A stretch of 64,000 nucleotides of DNA from Trachythela sp. YZ-2020 (taxonomy: Eukaryota > Cnidaria > Anthozoa > Malacalcyonacea > Clavulariidae), in contig JADLSH010000318.1 of assembly GCA_016169945.1 (NCBI GenBank), forward strand, positions 2,328,501 through 2,392,500, in the 5' to 3' direction. Shown here in pieces: positions 47,876 to 58,261 of this stretch. The position numbers and the translations under genes were made by a program. Under the pieces are notes generated by a model, which searched no databases, had not been told where the DNA came from, and saw only the letters and a program-made list of their open reading frames with translations. Position 1 is the first letter of the stretch. Every line of letters starts with the position of its first letter.

Positions 47876-48175
47876 TGGACCATTCCCCTATTAAAATAAC
47901 TTTTGAACTAGGAAATTGTATCAGTACAGCTGGAAAGAGCATCCTAAGTTTAGTAAAATTGCAAAGTTTGGTTGCGAAATGTCGTAAAATGTGAAAAATA
48001 TAGCGCTGTGAAATTGGTACATTTTGTATATTTTTGTATTACGCACGCAATAAAAAAGTGGTAACCGTTTTCCGCGCGTAATACAAAAATATACAAAATT
48101 TACCAACTTCTTTACTAAACTTGGGATGCTCTTTTAGTTCAAAAGTTAGTCTAATAGGGGAATGGTCCATTGACT
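47876..48175. mobile_element. ~300-bp foldback MITE in the LINE
   Basis: Inverted ends aatggaccattcccctatta (left) and, on the minus strand, the same sequence from about 48173. Both arms share aacttttgaacta and gagcatcc(t/c)aagtttagta. Confidence 0.8.
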
Positions 48176-48583
48176 AGTGAAAGTTTAGTCCGAAATTTGT
48201 CCAAATTGGTCTTGCGAAAATCTCTCGTTGTTCTATTAAAATGACATTTGTTTTGAACAGACTTATCATATGAATGAATTAAAACAGTGGACTGGATAAT
48301 GCTCCATTATCGAGTCCTAGTGGACGAATCATAGTGGACTGGATAATGCTCCATTAGCATTTATCCTTAAGTTGAAATTGATTTGCACATTAGAAATGCC
48401 TTGATATTATATCCTCGTTAAATCCAGTGAAAGTAAACGGAGCTTTTTATTTCATGTTATGAAAATATTGTCTACATAGTACATGTGCTGTGTGCGCTTT
48501 AAGCGAGGTGGTGCGAAGTGGTTTTTAGTCTTTTTACTTTGCAATATCTATCATTTGTCATGGTGCAAGCTAAAAATACAATA

Positions 48584-48700
48584 AAAGTACAGTACAGTAC
48601 AGTACAGTACAGTACAGTACAGCACAGTACAGTACAGTACAGTACAGTACAGTACAGTACAGTACAGTACAGTACAGTACAGTACAGTACAGTACAGCAG
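48584..48700. repeat. (AGTAC)n microsatellite, about 23 units
   Basis: Almost perfect gtacagtacagtacagtaca with one gcaca variant at 48621. Open frames on both strands here are by-products. Confidence 0.98.
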
Positions 48701-48728
48701 CTCACCGAAAACAGCACCATATAAATGT

Positions 48729-49193
48729 CAGGGGTAAAAATAGCGGCCGGTGACCGGTCAAAAATGCCTCTTGACGGTCACTTTTTTGCCTCACCGGTCA
48801 TTTTGACCGATCACATTTGTATGCCTTTCGATAGAATTTTAAATCGTTTTGTCATCGGAATCTCTGCTGAAATCTTGCCAGAAAAAGACTGTATATTTCT
48901 TGACGAGTGCGCAATTTCGCTGTAACCTCATGTTACATACCTACGAGGCAATTTCTACAGGAACATATTCACAGTAAACCCCACTGCTCACTGATTTACT
49001 GTTAATTTACGTGATTGACTGTTTAAAACATAAAACAATAAAAAGCGATGTCTCGAAACAAATTTGGCAATATAACGCTCATTACCAGTTATCTTTTTTA
49101 GTATTTTACTCATTTCAAAAATGACCGGTCATAAAACAAGTTGATCGGTCATTTTGACCGTCGACCTATACCGGCCGTTATTTTTAGCCCTGA
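48729..49193. mobile_element. 465-bp TIR element with CCGGTCA motifs
   Basis: Ends CAGGGGTAAAAATAGCGGCC and, inverted, CAGGGCTAAAAATAACGGCC. Internal gaccggtca and tgaccggtcat repeats. The ends are of hAT type, but no clear 8-bp target duplication is visible. Confidence 0.7.
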
Positions 49194-49769
49194 ACGTTCT
49201 ACTATACAACTATAACATCAAGGGAACGAACTGATTTCGAAGAACTGGAAGAAATTTGTAGCAAGGTTGCTACACGTTAGCCTCCCAACTATATACAAAC
49301 TGTTATAACTTGTTTATGGTTTACAGTGCATTTTTACGTGTTACCTCCACTTTAAAGCCACTACAGCCTCGTGTACAGTGCGAATCCGTTATAAAATAGA
49401 ACCATATATTATACAATCTTTAAAAGCTCCCATAATGTTTAAAAGACACCATCCGCCAAACCCGCCAGTAAAAAGTTACAATTGCGTGTACCTTTAGTCC
49501 TTGGCCAATTACGATGCAGGCATTTCGTCAAATTGTCCAGAATTTTCAAATGGAGTCGTCGGTCGATTAATCGAGCCGTATTTTCCTGCAGTTCTAAGAA
49601 ATGGCGGCAACATGAGGCGTTTTGCTTGGCTACCGGTTGTGCTGCTCTCTCCTGATTGGCCGAACTGGCTCTGTTCATTGGTGTAAGGGTAGAAGCGTGA
49701 TCTGAAACCCTGAATTTGAAACTTTGAATTAGAAAACTCGGACTTGGTGAACTAACATTATTAAAACTG

Positions 49770-50160
49770 GATACCAGGTCCTCTAGCCCTATCTGTTCGA
49801 TCTCGTATTGCTCTGGTGTTACTACTGGAGTAAACCTAAAGTAAACTAACCATGTTTATACTGGATAGCTCTATAAGTTCTAAACTGTTCTCCCTAGAGG
49901 TCCAGTAAGGGTCATCTGTTATTGGTCCAGTGTTACTACAGGAGGAAACCTAAATTAAACTAAACTAACTGTATTTGTACTGGATAGCTCTATCAGTTCT
50001 AAACTGTTCTTCCTAGAAGTCCAGTAAAACGGCCACACACTGGATAGCTCGATCAGATTAGTTCTCAGCTGTTCTCCCTAGAGGCCCATCCCTTATTGCT
50101 TAGAATCCAGTAAGAGCCACCCTAGGTGAAATGTTGCTACAGGAAGAACCCTAAACTAAA
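49770..50160 (-). repeat. Reverse ~115-bp tail-module array
   Basis: About three and a half units. It ends just outside the last exon of the 50-52 kb gene candidate (stop at 50178). Confidence 0.8.
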
Positions 50161-50177
50161 CTTCATTCTAGGCCATT

Positions 50178-52817
50178 CTAGTCAATACAACTCAGGTAAT
50201 TTCGTGCATATACAGACAATACTCCTACCGAAGGAGTCCTCACAACCAGAGATGCGAGAGATTCGTCGGAAAAGCTGTTGTCTTCGATGGCAAATAACGC
50301 AGCCATTGCCCATATTGGGAGAAGCCATCGAGTTATCTGAATGGTATACAATAATCATTAATTAATAAATTCAAACAAAATTGTACATGACTTTTAAAAC
50401 ACCACTAAACTCTTGCAAGTACTAACCTTAAATGCGATATACACAGCTGTAAATCCTGAAGCAGACGTTGACTAAATGAAATAGGAAGAGACGGAATCAG
50501 GGAAATGTATAAACAATGTATCCAGGGAACTGAACAATTCCAGAAACATACCAAAACTACACACACGTAAAAATCTCACATCTTGTCAACAAGATGTGTT
50601 CGCAACAGACTTGTAGCAAGCTTGTCAACAAGTTGTAACGATGTTGTCATTTTACCAAGTTGCTACAAGGTTGTCACTCACAACTTGTTAACACTTAACA
50701 GGTTGTTGAATTGCAGGACGTAACAAGTTGTTGGAACATATGATTGGGTAAAATGTCCATATGGGAAAATGTCTATTTGGGTAATATTTCCATACGGGAA
50801 AATTTCAATTGGGGAAAATTTCCATATGGGTAAAATGTCCATATGGGAAAAATGTCTATTTGGGTAATATTTCCATATGGGAAAATTTCAAATAGGGGAA
50901 AATTTCCATATGGGGAAAATGTCCATATGCGTAAAATGTCCATATGTGTAAAATGTACATATGTGTAAAATGTCCATATATATGCCTGGGTAAAATGTCC
51001 ATATGGATGAATGCATGTCCATATGGGTAAAATGTTCATATGGGTAAAATGTCCATATGGGTAAAATGTCCATATGGGTAAAATGTCCATATGGGTAAAA
51101 TATCCATGTGGGTAAAATGTCCGTATGGGTAAATATCCATATGGGTAAAATGTCCGTATGGGTAAAATGTCCATAAGGGTAAAATGTCCATATGGGTAAA
51201 ATATCCATGTGGGTAAAATGTCCGTATGGGTAAAATGTCCATATGGGTAGAATGTCCATATGGGTAAACTGTCCACATGGGTAAAATGTCCAGAGCTAGT
51301 AGTAAGTATATTGTCAGTACTATCCGATTCACTTACAAGAATGCCTTGACATCCATTATCAGGTCCAACTACGAAAAGAAATAGAGGAGTTGTCGGTTTG
51401 TCAATAATCGCCTGATCACCTACTAAATAAATGGCCTTTTGCATAAAGCCATTATAGGCAGGGATGCCAGAACGACGAGAGGGCAAGGGGGGCAGATTTT
51501 CATCTAAGGGCACTTTTGAATGGATATAAGGGGCGTTTGCCAAACATCAGGAGTTGGATGTTGCTAGAATTATGTTTCTGATTTTTAGAAAAATAGGGAG
51601 GTCTGGAGGTCCTCCCCCAGAGGATTTTGATAGTTTTGAAGCTCGATGACTGCATTTCTAGCATTTTCTGAAGCAAATTCGCAAAATAATTGTGCCAAAA
51701 TTACTGTTGTTGAACGCGAAAGGTGAGGAGGCTCATATAAATCAAGTTCTTTCAAGTAATTTAACTTTTTGCATGACATAACAACAAAAGTTAGTTATTT
51801 TAACTCTGCTCTCCTTCTTAATCTTGGCCAGATTTTTTGTTCCGAGGTCTTTGCAAAACAAGTAGGAGGTGACATGCACGTTAACAGCAAATTGGAACAA
51901 TTTTTTCTTACAGTTTTTCCAGCAAAAGTTCGTTGCATGAACATGCTTTATATCGCCAAAATAATTGCATTTCTCTTTTTTCTTTTATATAGTTGTAGAG
52001 TTTAAACAGGGCGCTTATACACTATATAACTAATAAGCGCGCTGGTGTTAAATAAGGAGGAGAACGAATTGTTTATATTATAATTATAACAAATATTGGC
52101 ACCCTTGCCCACCTTGCCCCTCCTGGTAAATGGCAAGAGGGGCAGCTGCCCCTCCTGCCCTCCAGTTCCGGCATTCCCTGATTATAGGTCAAAACAATAA
52201 GTGACTGGATGGAATGGAGAACAGCAGGATTTAACAATGAAGAGACAATGGAACTCTAATCACTGAATCATCATGACTGGATGGCACTATTTTTGTGCCA
52301 AGTGTTATGCAAAGGGTCCATTAGTTTAATATCTTACTTCTAACACTAGGAATACTCTCATATCAAACATGATGGACTTTGTCTCAGGTAATTGATCTCA
52401 GGTTTTTGATCGAGGTAAAATTCTTTGATTGTCTCAGGTCTTTGATCGAGGTAAAATTCTCAGCAAGAACCATGCACATGAAAGAGTGTGGCTGATCAAA
52501 CCGCCTCGTGAGGTCGTTACCTCAGCCAAGAGCTCTCCTGTACAGCAGGCTTTTTGAAAATCTTCTAAAACGAAAAGCCAACTTACGAGCTTTAAATATG
52601 GCATCATGGATGACACTTGCAACCCCTGATATTTCAAATACGGTGATATTCCTTGAAAATAATGCAAAATTAAATATTACCATATAGTTGTCCACACAAA
52701 ACTATTCATTTCTGATTTAATTATCAGAACATTAAATTTTCAAGAAACACTCACCCCCAGAGCTCACGTTTCTTAGAATTTCTCATATCATCCAAAGTCC
52801 TAACATCGTTCAATTTC
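50178..52817 (-). CDS. Unrecognised gene, 3' five exons (137 codons), candidate
   Basis: Five minus-strand exons with GT-AG borders join in strict phase: 52817-52755 (KLNDVRTLDDMRNSKKRELW), 52651-52587 (NITVFEISGVASVIHDAIFK), 51419-51337 (DQAIIDKPTTPLFLFVVG), 50471-50427 (STSASGFTAVYIAFK) and 50336-50178 (ITRWLLPIWAMAALFAIEDN to NYLSCID, TAG). Donors are GTGAGT, GTAAGT, GTAAGT, GTTAGT. Four junctions in three different phases all fit, which is hard to get by chance. The 51419 acceptor is a tandem TAGTAG. A hAT-like element (51459-52180) lies 38 bp upstream of it and a 17-bp minisatellite fills the next intron. I do not recognise the protein. Upstream exons probably continue to 53-61 kb, including a membrane span. 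Confidence 0.6.
50580..50745. repeat. Second copy of the ACAAGTTGT-type repeat
   Basis: Contains caagatgtgttcgcaacaga and caacttgttaacacttaaca-type text and runs directly into the 17-bp array. Confidence 0.7.
50745..51292. repeat. 17-bp minisatellite (CCATATGGGTAAAATGT), about 30 copies
   Basis: The unit is ccatatgggtaaaatgt with scattered variants, more degenerate at the low-coordinate end. It has no stop in any minus-strand frame, so three overlapping frames are open. They are repeat by-products. Confidence 0.95.
51459..52180. mobile_element. 722-bp hAT-like element with perfect 8-bp target duplication
   Basis: Ends CAGGGATGCCAGAACGACGA and, inverted, CAGGGAATGCCGGAACTGGA; flanking ATTATAGG at 51451-51458 and 52181-52188 is identical. 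The short minus-strand frames inside do not look like a transposase. Confidence 0.92.
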
Positions 52818-52849
52818 CTAGAAATTAAAATCAAATGTAAATATTTGTG

Positions 52850-53110
52850 CTTCATGCATGGACATGCAGGGGCAGACTGACAGCTTTTTGGGCCTCAGTC
52901 AGGAATATAATCCAGGCCCATGTATGAGTGTATCAATGCACTTGAAAGGGGCCAATCGTTTTCCAAGAATCATAGCTCAGGTTAATTTTCAGCAAAATGA
53001 AATAGTCTGAATCTGTCCTTGCAGGCCCCCAAAGTTCTCCTGGCCTCGGTCTGCGTCCGATTGCCCGACCGCTCAGTCAGCCGCTGTGCATGGATCGGCC
53101 CTCCGACAGA
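52850..53110. repeat. Possible SINE/MITE, GC-richer block
   Basis: caggggcagactgacagctt ... ggcctcggtctgcgtccgat. Base composition differs from the surroundings. The ends are not clearly inverted. Confidence 0.35.
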
Positions 53111-53447
53111 CTGTAGTTTGAAAAAGTTGTAAAAGTAACAAATTCATACTTTGTTACAAAGAAGCCAGCGACCAGAAAAAATTGGGCATTCACCAATTCA
53201 GCCAGTGACAAAAGAATCCATTGGATAGCTGAAATAGAATAGCAGATTGAAAACTATGTAGAATAAAGCCTACTTCTACTTTGCTTAATTTACAATGCAG
53301 AAACATACTGCATTTCATTGTTTCCTGAGCACTAGGGCAGAGTACTTAGACTTAATGACTTTGTTTCAATACAGTGGAAAACAGACATAAATACAGTATA
53401 CATCCATGGTGTTTTCTACAAACATAATTATATGAATTTGTTGCTAC

Positions 53448-55215
53448 CTAAACAGTCAACTTTGTCATTCTTGCGTGTTGCCCAACCACTGATACATATT
53501 CCAAACACAGCAAGGAGAAACACCACCGCAGATACAGGGACAACATGTCTGGAAATTGGAATGTCATCAGTTGGGGATGGAAATAATATTGGTGTACGGG
53601 GAGAAATTGGGGGAGAAGTAATTGGGGAAAATTGGAGGGGCAAATTGGGGGGAAATTGGGGGGAGGGGGTTGTTGCAAAATAGGGAAACAAATGGAGGGG
53701 TGGTAGATTGAGAGGGGGGAAGCAATGCAATGTGAAGGAAGGGGCAATGTGAGGGGGGGTTGAGAAAAGGGAGGTAAGTTGAGAGCAGGATTGAGAGGGG
53801 AGACAATTGGGGAAGTGTCAAAATGGGAGAGGGGGTGTTGGAGGTTATGTTGGAGCCAGAGGCACACATTCCAAAAACGTTTGGGGGGTTGTCCATTGTT
53901 CAGGGACCGACTTTTTATATTTATTTGACCACATCAAAACATGTATCACGAGGTAATGTAAAAATATGTGTAGTGCCAGGGGTAATTTTGAAAAACTTGA
54001 GTCTGTAGATCATTGGAAATGGCATTTCAGAGTCTTCTCTACCTCTTTCTTAAATTAGGCCCTTTCATTAATATATATAAGATTTCAAACACTCTAGTTT
54101 CGAATTCAAATATTTTGCTGCAATTTTCTTTAAAATGCAGTTATTTTAATGAAAACACACCCCAAAACGTAACCTTCAACATCATAAAGACCCAATCAGA
54201 AATTGCATTTTTACAACAGAGTTGACTTAATTCTACTCAAGAATACTGACGTGGAAATAGAATGCACAATGTGGCAGAGCAAAAGTTAGGAGGTTTTGCA
54301 CAGTCGTGTATGGCTATGTCATCTTACATTTGAGTATATTGCTTTAAGAGGAAAATATATCTCTGTGTATTATGTTGATTTCTTTTATTGACAATTTCTG
54401 TATTGTTTATTATATGTTTTTTAGACAGGATGTTTCAGACCAACTCATACCGAATTAAGTAGTGTAATTTTACAATTTGGGACCGACTTTTTTGAAAAAT
54501 GTACAAATGATGGGGGGGTTTCACACCCCTCACACCCCCCTAATGTGCACCCCTGGTTGGAGCAAAATGGGAGGTAAATGGAGGGATATATGGGGGATTG
54601 GGTAGGGGGTAAATGAGATTACATAGTTGATGAATTCATGCATTATACCTGGCTAGATTATCCTTTCTGTATATTTGAGCAGCAAGTGCACAGTAAAATC
54701 TGCATACTACCACACACTAGAATATTATGAAAATAAATGTCACTTCTTTCATAACTTTTAACGTTTCGGAACTAGAATATCTCATCAGCATGCCTGTAGA
54801 TTTTATTTTGGTTGAGGTAGCCAATCGCCGAATGGAGCTAAGCTATGCCAGTGCAGCCACAGGGATCTGGGGTCCACCAAGATGACCAGGCTTAGAATAC
54901 GATACTAGCTCCACGTGATTTTTGGAGTTGTTATAGCCAGTAACTGCAGGTTTAGGTATAGCTAGCTCCACTGTCTCCACATGATTTTTGGAGTTGGCCT
55001 GTAACACCAGAATTCTTAATTCTGTCAACTACTGTAAGTTTTGAAGTTTTGAAGCACCCATTTGGAATTTGGAGTTAGCCCCTTAGACTATGGAGGTAGT
55101 ATCGCTCCATGGCTCCCTAACTTCTGCAGACATGCTCATCAGTACCTGAACGATTTTGAGAAATTCAATAACATAGAGGACTGGATATTTCCAAAGGTAG
55201 ATCCAATTAATTGCA
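53448..55215 (-). CDS. Candidate upstream exons with a membrane span, same gene as 50178-52817 or another
   Basis: Exon 55215-55146 (QLIGSTFGNIQSSMLLNFSK) ends in phase 2 and fits exon 53548-53448, whose product is HVVPVSAVVFLLAVFGICIS followed by GWATRKNDKVD: a single membrane span with a basic stop-transfer, so the upstream part would be extracellular (one NFS glycosylation site). Acceptors TTCTAG and TTTCCAG, donors GTACTG and GTAGCA. The second exon ends in phase 1 while the next exon at 52817 needs phase 2, so at least one exon is missing between them or the two sets are separate genes. No family recognised. Confidence 0.4.
53580..53860. repeat. G-rich, strand-skewed tract
   Basis: Runs of aattggggg and gagggggg on the plus strand, with almost no C. 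Several four-run G clusters could fold as quadruplexes. On the minus strand it reads as Pro-rich frames in all three phases. Confidence 0.8.
53891..54556. mobile_element. Copy 2 of the 46297-46991 unit
   Basis: Matches from gtccattgttcagggaccga through gcatttcagagtcttctcta and gacgtggaaatagaatgcac to ctaatgtgcacccctgg, with indels. No LINE sequence follows on the right, so the unit has moved as a whole or been copied. Confidence 0.8.
54840..55030. repeat. Short tandem duplication (tgatttttggagtt)
   Basis: ctccacgtgatttttggagt at 54910 and ctccacatgatttttggagt at 54977, about 67 bp apart, inside a hAT- or SINE-like context. Confidence 0.5.
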
Positions 55216-56254
55216 CTAGAATTAAAACAGTAGAACTTCAAAAAAAATTTAAAACATGGGCGTCCAGTGTAGGCAGTATATTCCAGTGACGTTTTCCAAG
55301 GGGAACGCGGGGGAACGCCGTCCCCCACCTTTTTTACCAGGGGACAATGGCATCCCCCCTGCCAAAATCAAACATGGGGAACTGCCATTCCCTCTGGCAG
55401 GGATTAAATTTGAGTGAAGTTCAGTGAACGCCTTTCGACACCGTCCAAATAATTTTGGACAGTGTTATTTTTCCGGCAATAATTGCTCAGCATCCTACGT
55501 GGAAATACTTCAGAACGTAATTTTGTCACTATTTTAATCTCCCTGAAACTTGATACACTTGCAGAAAATTCTAGCAGACTAGCACAAAAATACTACAGTC
55601 TGATAATTGATGTCCGCTTAGATAAGTACTTATTGTCATAAGTGTGGATAACGTCTGAGGCAGCAGCCCAGCAGGATATAATTAGACAGTATAGTCTTTC
55701 GCGCAATCGCGAAAATAAACATTAAAATTATCAATGGGAACATATAAAATGATTCAATAAGAACATTAACATGATTAAATGGGAAAGATTCAAGGATATC
55801 TATTATCTAGTAAGCTTATTGACAAGCATCACTCAGTCTATTAGACTAAACCCCGGCGCTTGTTTAATTTCATGGCCATTGGCCATGTCCAATCGAATGA
55901 CACCCAAGCTGGCATGGGTTTGGTCAGAAAAATGAAAAAGATTTTCTCCCCAGCAAAATCATGCCAGTTTATAGGTATGGGGTGGGGAGAATATATCATA
56001 AACAGAACCATATATAGATTACTACTTATATTGACAATTTTTACTTACCAAAGAATTGACTCAACAAATCCACAGATAAATATAATGTACTGGTTAGGCA
56101 ATGAATGTTGATTTCTGAACAGATGGTAGAGCTATCAAATAGAAATTAACAAACCATAATTTAGAATCATAAATATTATTATTTAATGATTCTCATCCAA
56201 TAATAGATTATCTGGACTTAATAAATTATCTACCATATATCTTAAATTTGATAC

Positions 56255-56309
56255 CTTAACAGCACAAACTACTGCAGTGATCACAGCAAAACTGCTCAGA
56301 ACTGAGTCC
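56255..56309 (-). CDS. Candidate exon (DSVLSSFAVITAVVCAVK)
   Basis: Acceptor TTTTACTCTTCAG, donor GTATCA. One base plus 18 codons, hydrophobic. It could belong to the minus-strand gene of 50-61 kb. Its phase (ends 0) does not join exon 55215 directly (needs 1), so a link is missing. Confidence 0.3.
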
Positions 56310-56916
56310 CTGAAGAGTAAAATTACACATGTAAATTTGATGGTAATTATAGTTTTAGTTAATTACAGTAGTTATAGTTAATAATTTTAATAGTTATTAG
56401 TGCTTACAATAATCATGAAGATCATGTCTAATGATGATTATCATAATTATTGCCAATAAAATGATCTGACTGGCATTCAGGCAAAATATCAATGGAGAGT
56501 GCATTATATTAATAGGGCCTTGTTAAGGTTGGTATATAATACAAAACATAATCTGAAGATTAACATCTTGAAACCCAGATATGAGTTAAAACAAGACAAG
56601 AATGAGTTTGTGATATTTCAATTTTATTGCAAAATCATCATCAGACTAACTAAAGTAACTGTTACAATATATATACACAAGGTCTTATACACTTGGTACA
56701 TGTTGCTAGTCTAACAATTTCAAAACAATTGTTCTTAAATTTGACTCCATTATAAGTTTTAAATATAAAAAATGTTCTTATAGATAATTGTTCTTAAAAC
56801 TCTAAAAAAGCTATAAATTCTTAATAAAAAATGGAAGAATATTCCAATCCTTAGGAACATGTACTGTGATACTTGGCCCGACCCCAATTTAATAGTTCTA
56901 CAAGAGGAACCCTTAA

Positions 56917-57353
56917 GGCCATATTTACAAGGCAATTTTCGCTGCAACTTGTCTAGCAATGTTTGCTGGAAAAAACATTGCAGGTTGCAGTGACATGTCG
57001 AAACGTCTTGAACTTGTTTTCTTTATCTTCGCTAAATGACAACAAACGCCATCTGTAACGTTTCCACGCCTTAAAAGGTAATTGTTCTCCTGCTAGGTCA
57101 CTCTGTTTGCTTGGTTGGTTCTTTTTCTCCCCAAACATTCTGCGAGACAAATTGCAGTGGGTGTGTCTGCGCTGCAACAATTATCTCGTGGCGTTCACCA
57201 GTAGAAGCTGCTTCAACTTTCTCTGCAACTTGCAAACGCAATTTTCGTTGCATTTACAAGTTGCAAAATGGGGGTGTTACAGGAAATTTCCCTTGACCTG
57301 CAATGCAACGCCATTCGCGACACAAGTGCAGCGAATTGCCTCGTGTAAAGGCC
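56917..57353. mobile_element. Diverged MITE of the GGCCATGTTACAC family
   Basis: TTAA at 56913-56916, then GGCCATATTTACAAGGCAAT; the inverted right end GGCCTTTACACGAGGCAATT ends at 57353 without TTAA. Several gctgcaacttg blocks inside. Confidence 0.7.
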
Positions 57354-57612
57354 ACATGTTCACGAACGCATAGTGTAAACACATGTGTTTTTTCGTTTAT
57401 GCGAAAGTGATCCGTGGAAAGTAATCCGGTATAGTGTAATTCAGGCATAGAATTTGCAAACATTTTCTCTACGGCGTGCAAACCCGTTACTAAAACATAG
57501 ATTGGAAACATGTTTGCATGGTATCGAGAACGGTAAAAAATCCTGAAATTTACTACAGGTATACACGTTTTCGTACGAACATTACACGCGCGGAAAATTT
57601 CAAATCATTTAA

Positions 57613-58257
57613 GGTGGCTCGATATAGTAATCACAAATCCCTTATGGAAGAATCGCGAAAATAGACTATGCTATAATTATGAATAAACCGTGTGACAATT
57701 TGTCTGTGGCGGGAATATTGATAACTTCCAAACTGACCTAGCGTGAGCAGTTGCTGCGCCATCTAACACCATTGTGCATGTTCTATAAGCGTGTTCACAT
57801 GTCAATTTTGAAAAACAATGTGCATATATCTCATTATTTTGAACTTGTGACTTATGTTTAATTTGTATGCTGTACTTGCACTGCAAAAATCTTTCATTAA
57901 AAATAAAACATTCTGTTATGCGAAAGAAATGTTATTGAAGAAAACGACTTTATTTGCTTTTTCAAAAAATGGCATTACAGAATCTTTAATATTTCGCTTA
58001 TTGTTAGTCTGTCTTGCAAGTAAATAATGCAGGAAAAAAATTGGGGAGTCCCGTGCTTCTTTTCCAACTTCTGCACAGGCAATAGGCTATGTTGGTGTGA
58101 ATTTCATACGCGTATGTTGTCATAGCAACGAACATAATATTACTAGAAACTAACATAACTTGAAATATCTGGTGATTGGTGAATAAGACCTAAAAATACG
58201 GAGTTTAAAAATTTCAAAATGTTGTCGCTTGAATTTTGAAAACTGTATCGAGCCACC
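57613..58257. mobile_element. 645-bp TTAA-flanked TIR element
   Basis: TTAA at 57609-57612 and 58258-58261. Inverted ends GGTGGCTCGATATAGT and GGTGGCTCGATACAGT. No transposase frame seen. Confidence 0.85.
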
Positions 58258-58261
58258 TTAA

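Larger units (their letters stand above)
45285..48250 (-). pseudogene. LINE (CR1/L2/jockey-like) reverse transcriptase relic
   Basis: Read on the minus strand: an endonuclease-RT linker at 47883-47518 (RITKRNYYDSKFIQAKN), ANEFCNYF-type text near 47480, a LDLSKAFDT-like block near 47070, LERYG at about 47005, WIKSYFSDRKQFVQF and GVPQGLILGPLFFLLYVNDL with LLFADDT at 46346-46092, VKFLGIFMDENHTWKPHI at about 45860, and LYLGPKIWNSLPPLVVNSA at 45390 to a stop near 45290. The catalytic FADD motif survives, but frameshifts, stops and two insertions (46297-46991 and 47876-48175) make it dead. Confidence 0.88.

Noticed and set aside
48499..48724. Open frames on both strands over the AGTAC repeat
   Set aside because: A pentanucleotide microsatellite reads open in several frames; no coding evidence.
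49439..49678. 79-codon minus-strand frame starting MNRASSANQERAAQ
   Set aside because: No donor, no partner exon and a repeat-like context; it may be chance.
50773..51543. 256-codon minus-strand frame
   Set aside because: Most of it is the 17-bp minisatellite and its start lies in the hAT-like element. Only the 51337-51419 part is kept, as an exon.
53194..53228. Minus-strand exon between the membrane exon and 52817
   Set aside because: The acceptor fits, but the end phase (0) does not match exon 52817, and the encoded text is too short to support.
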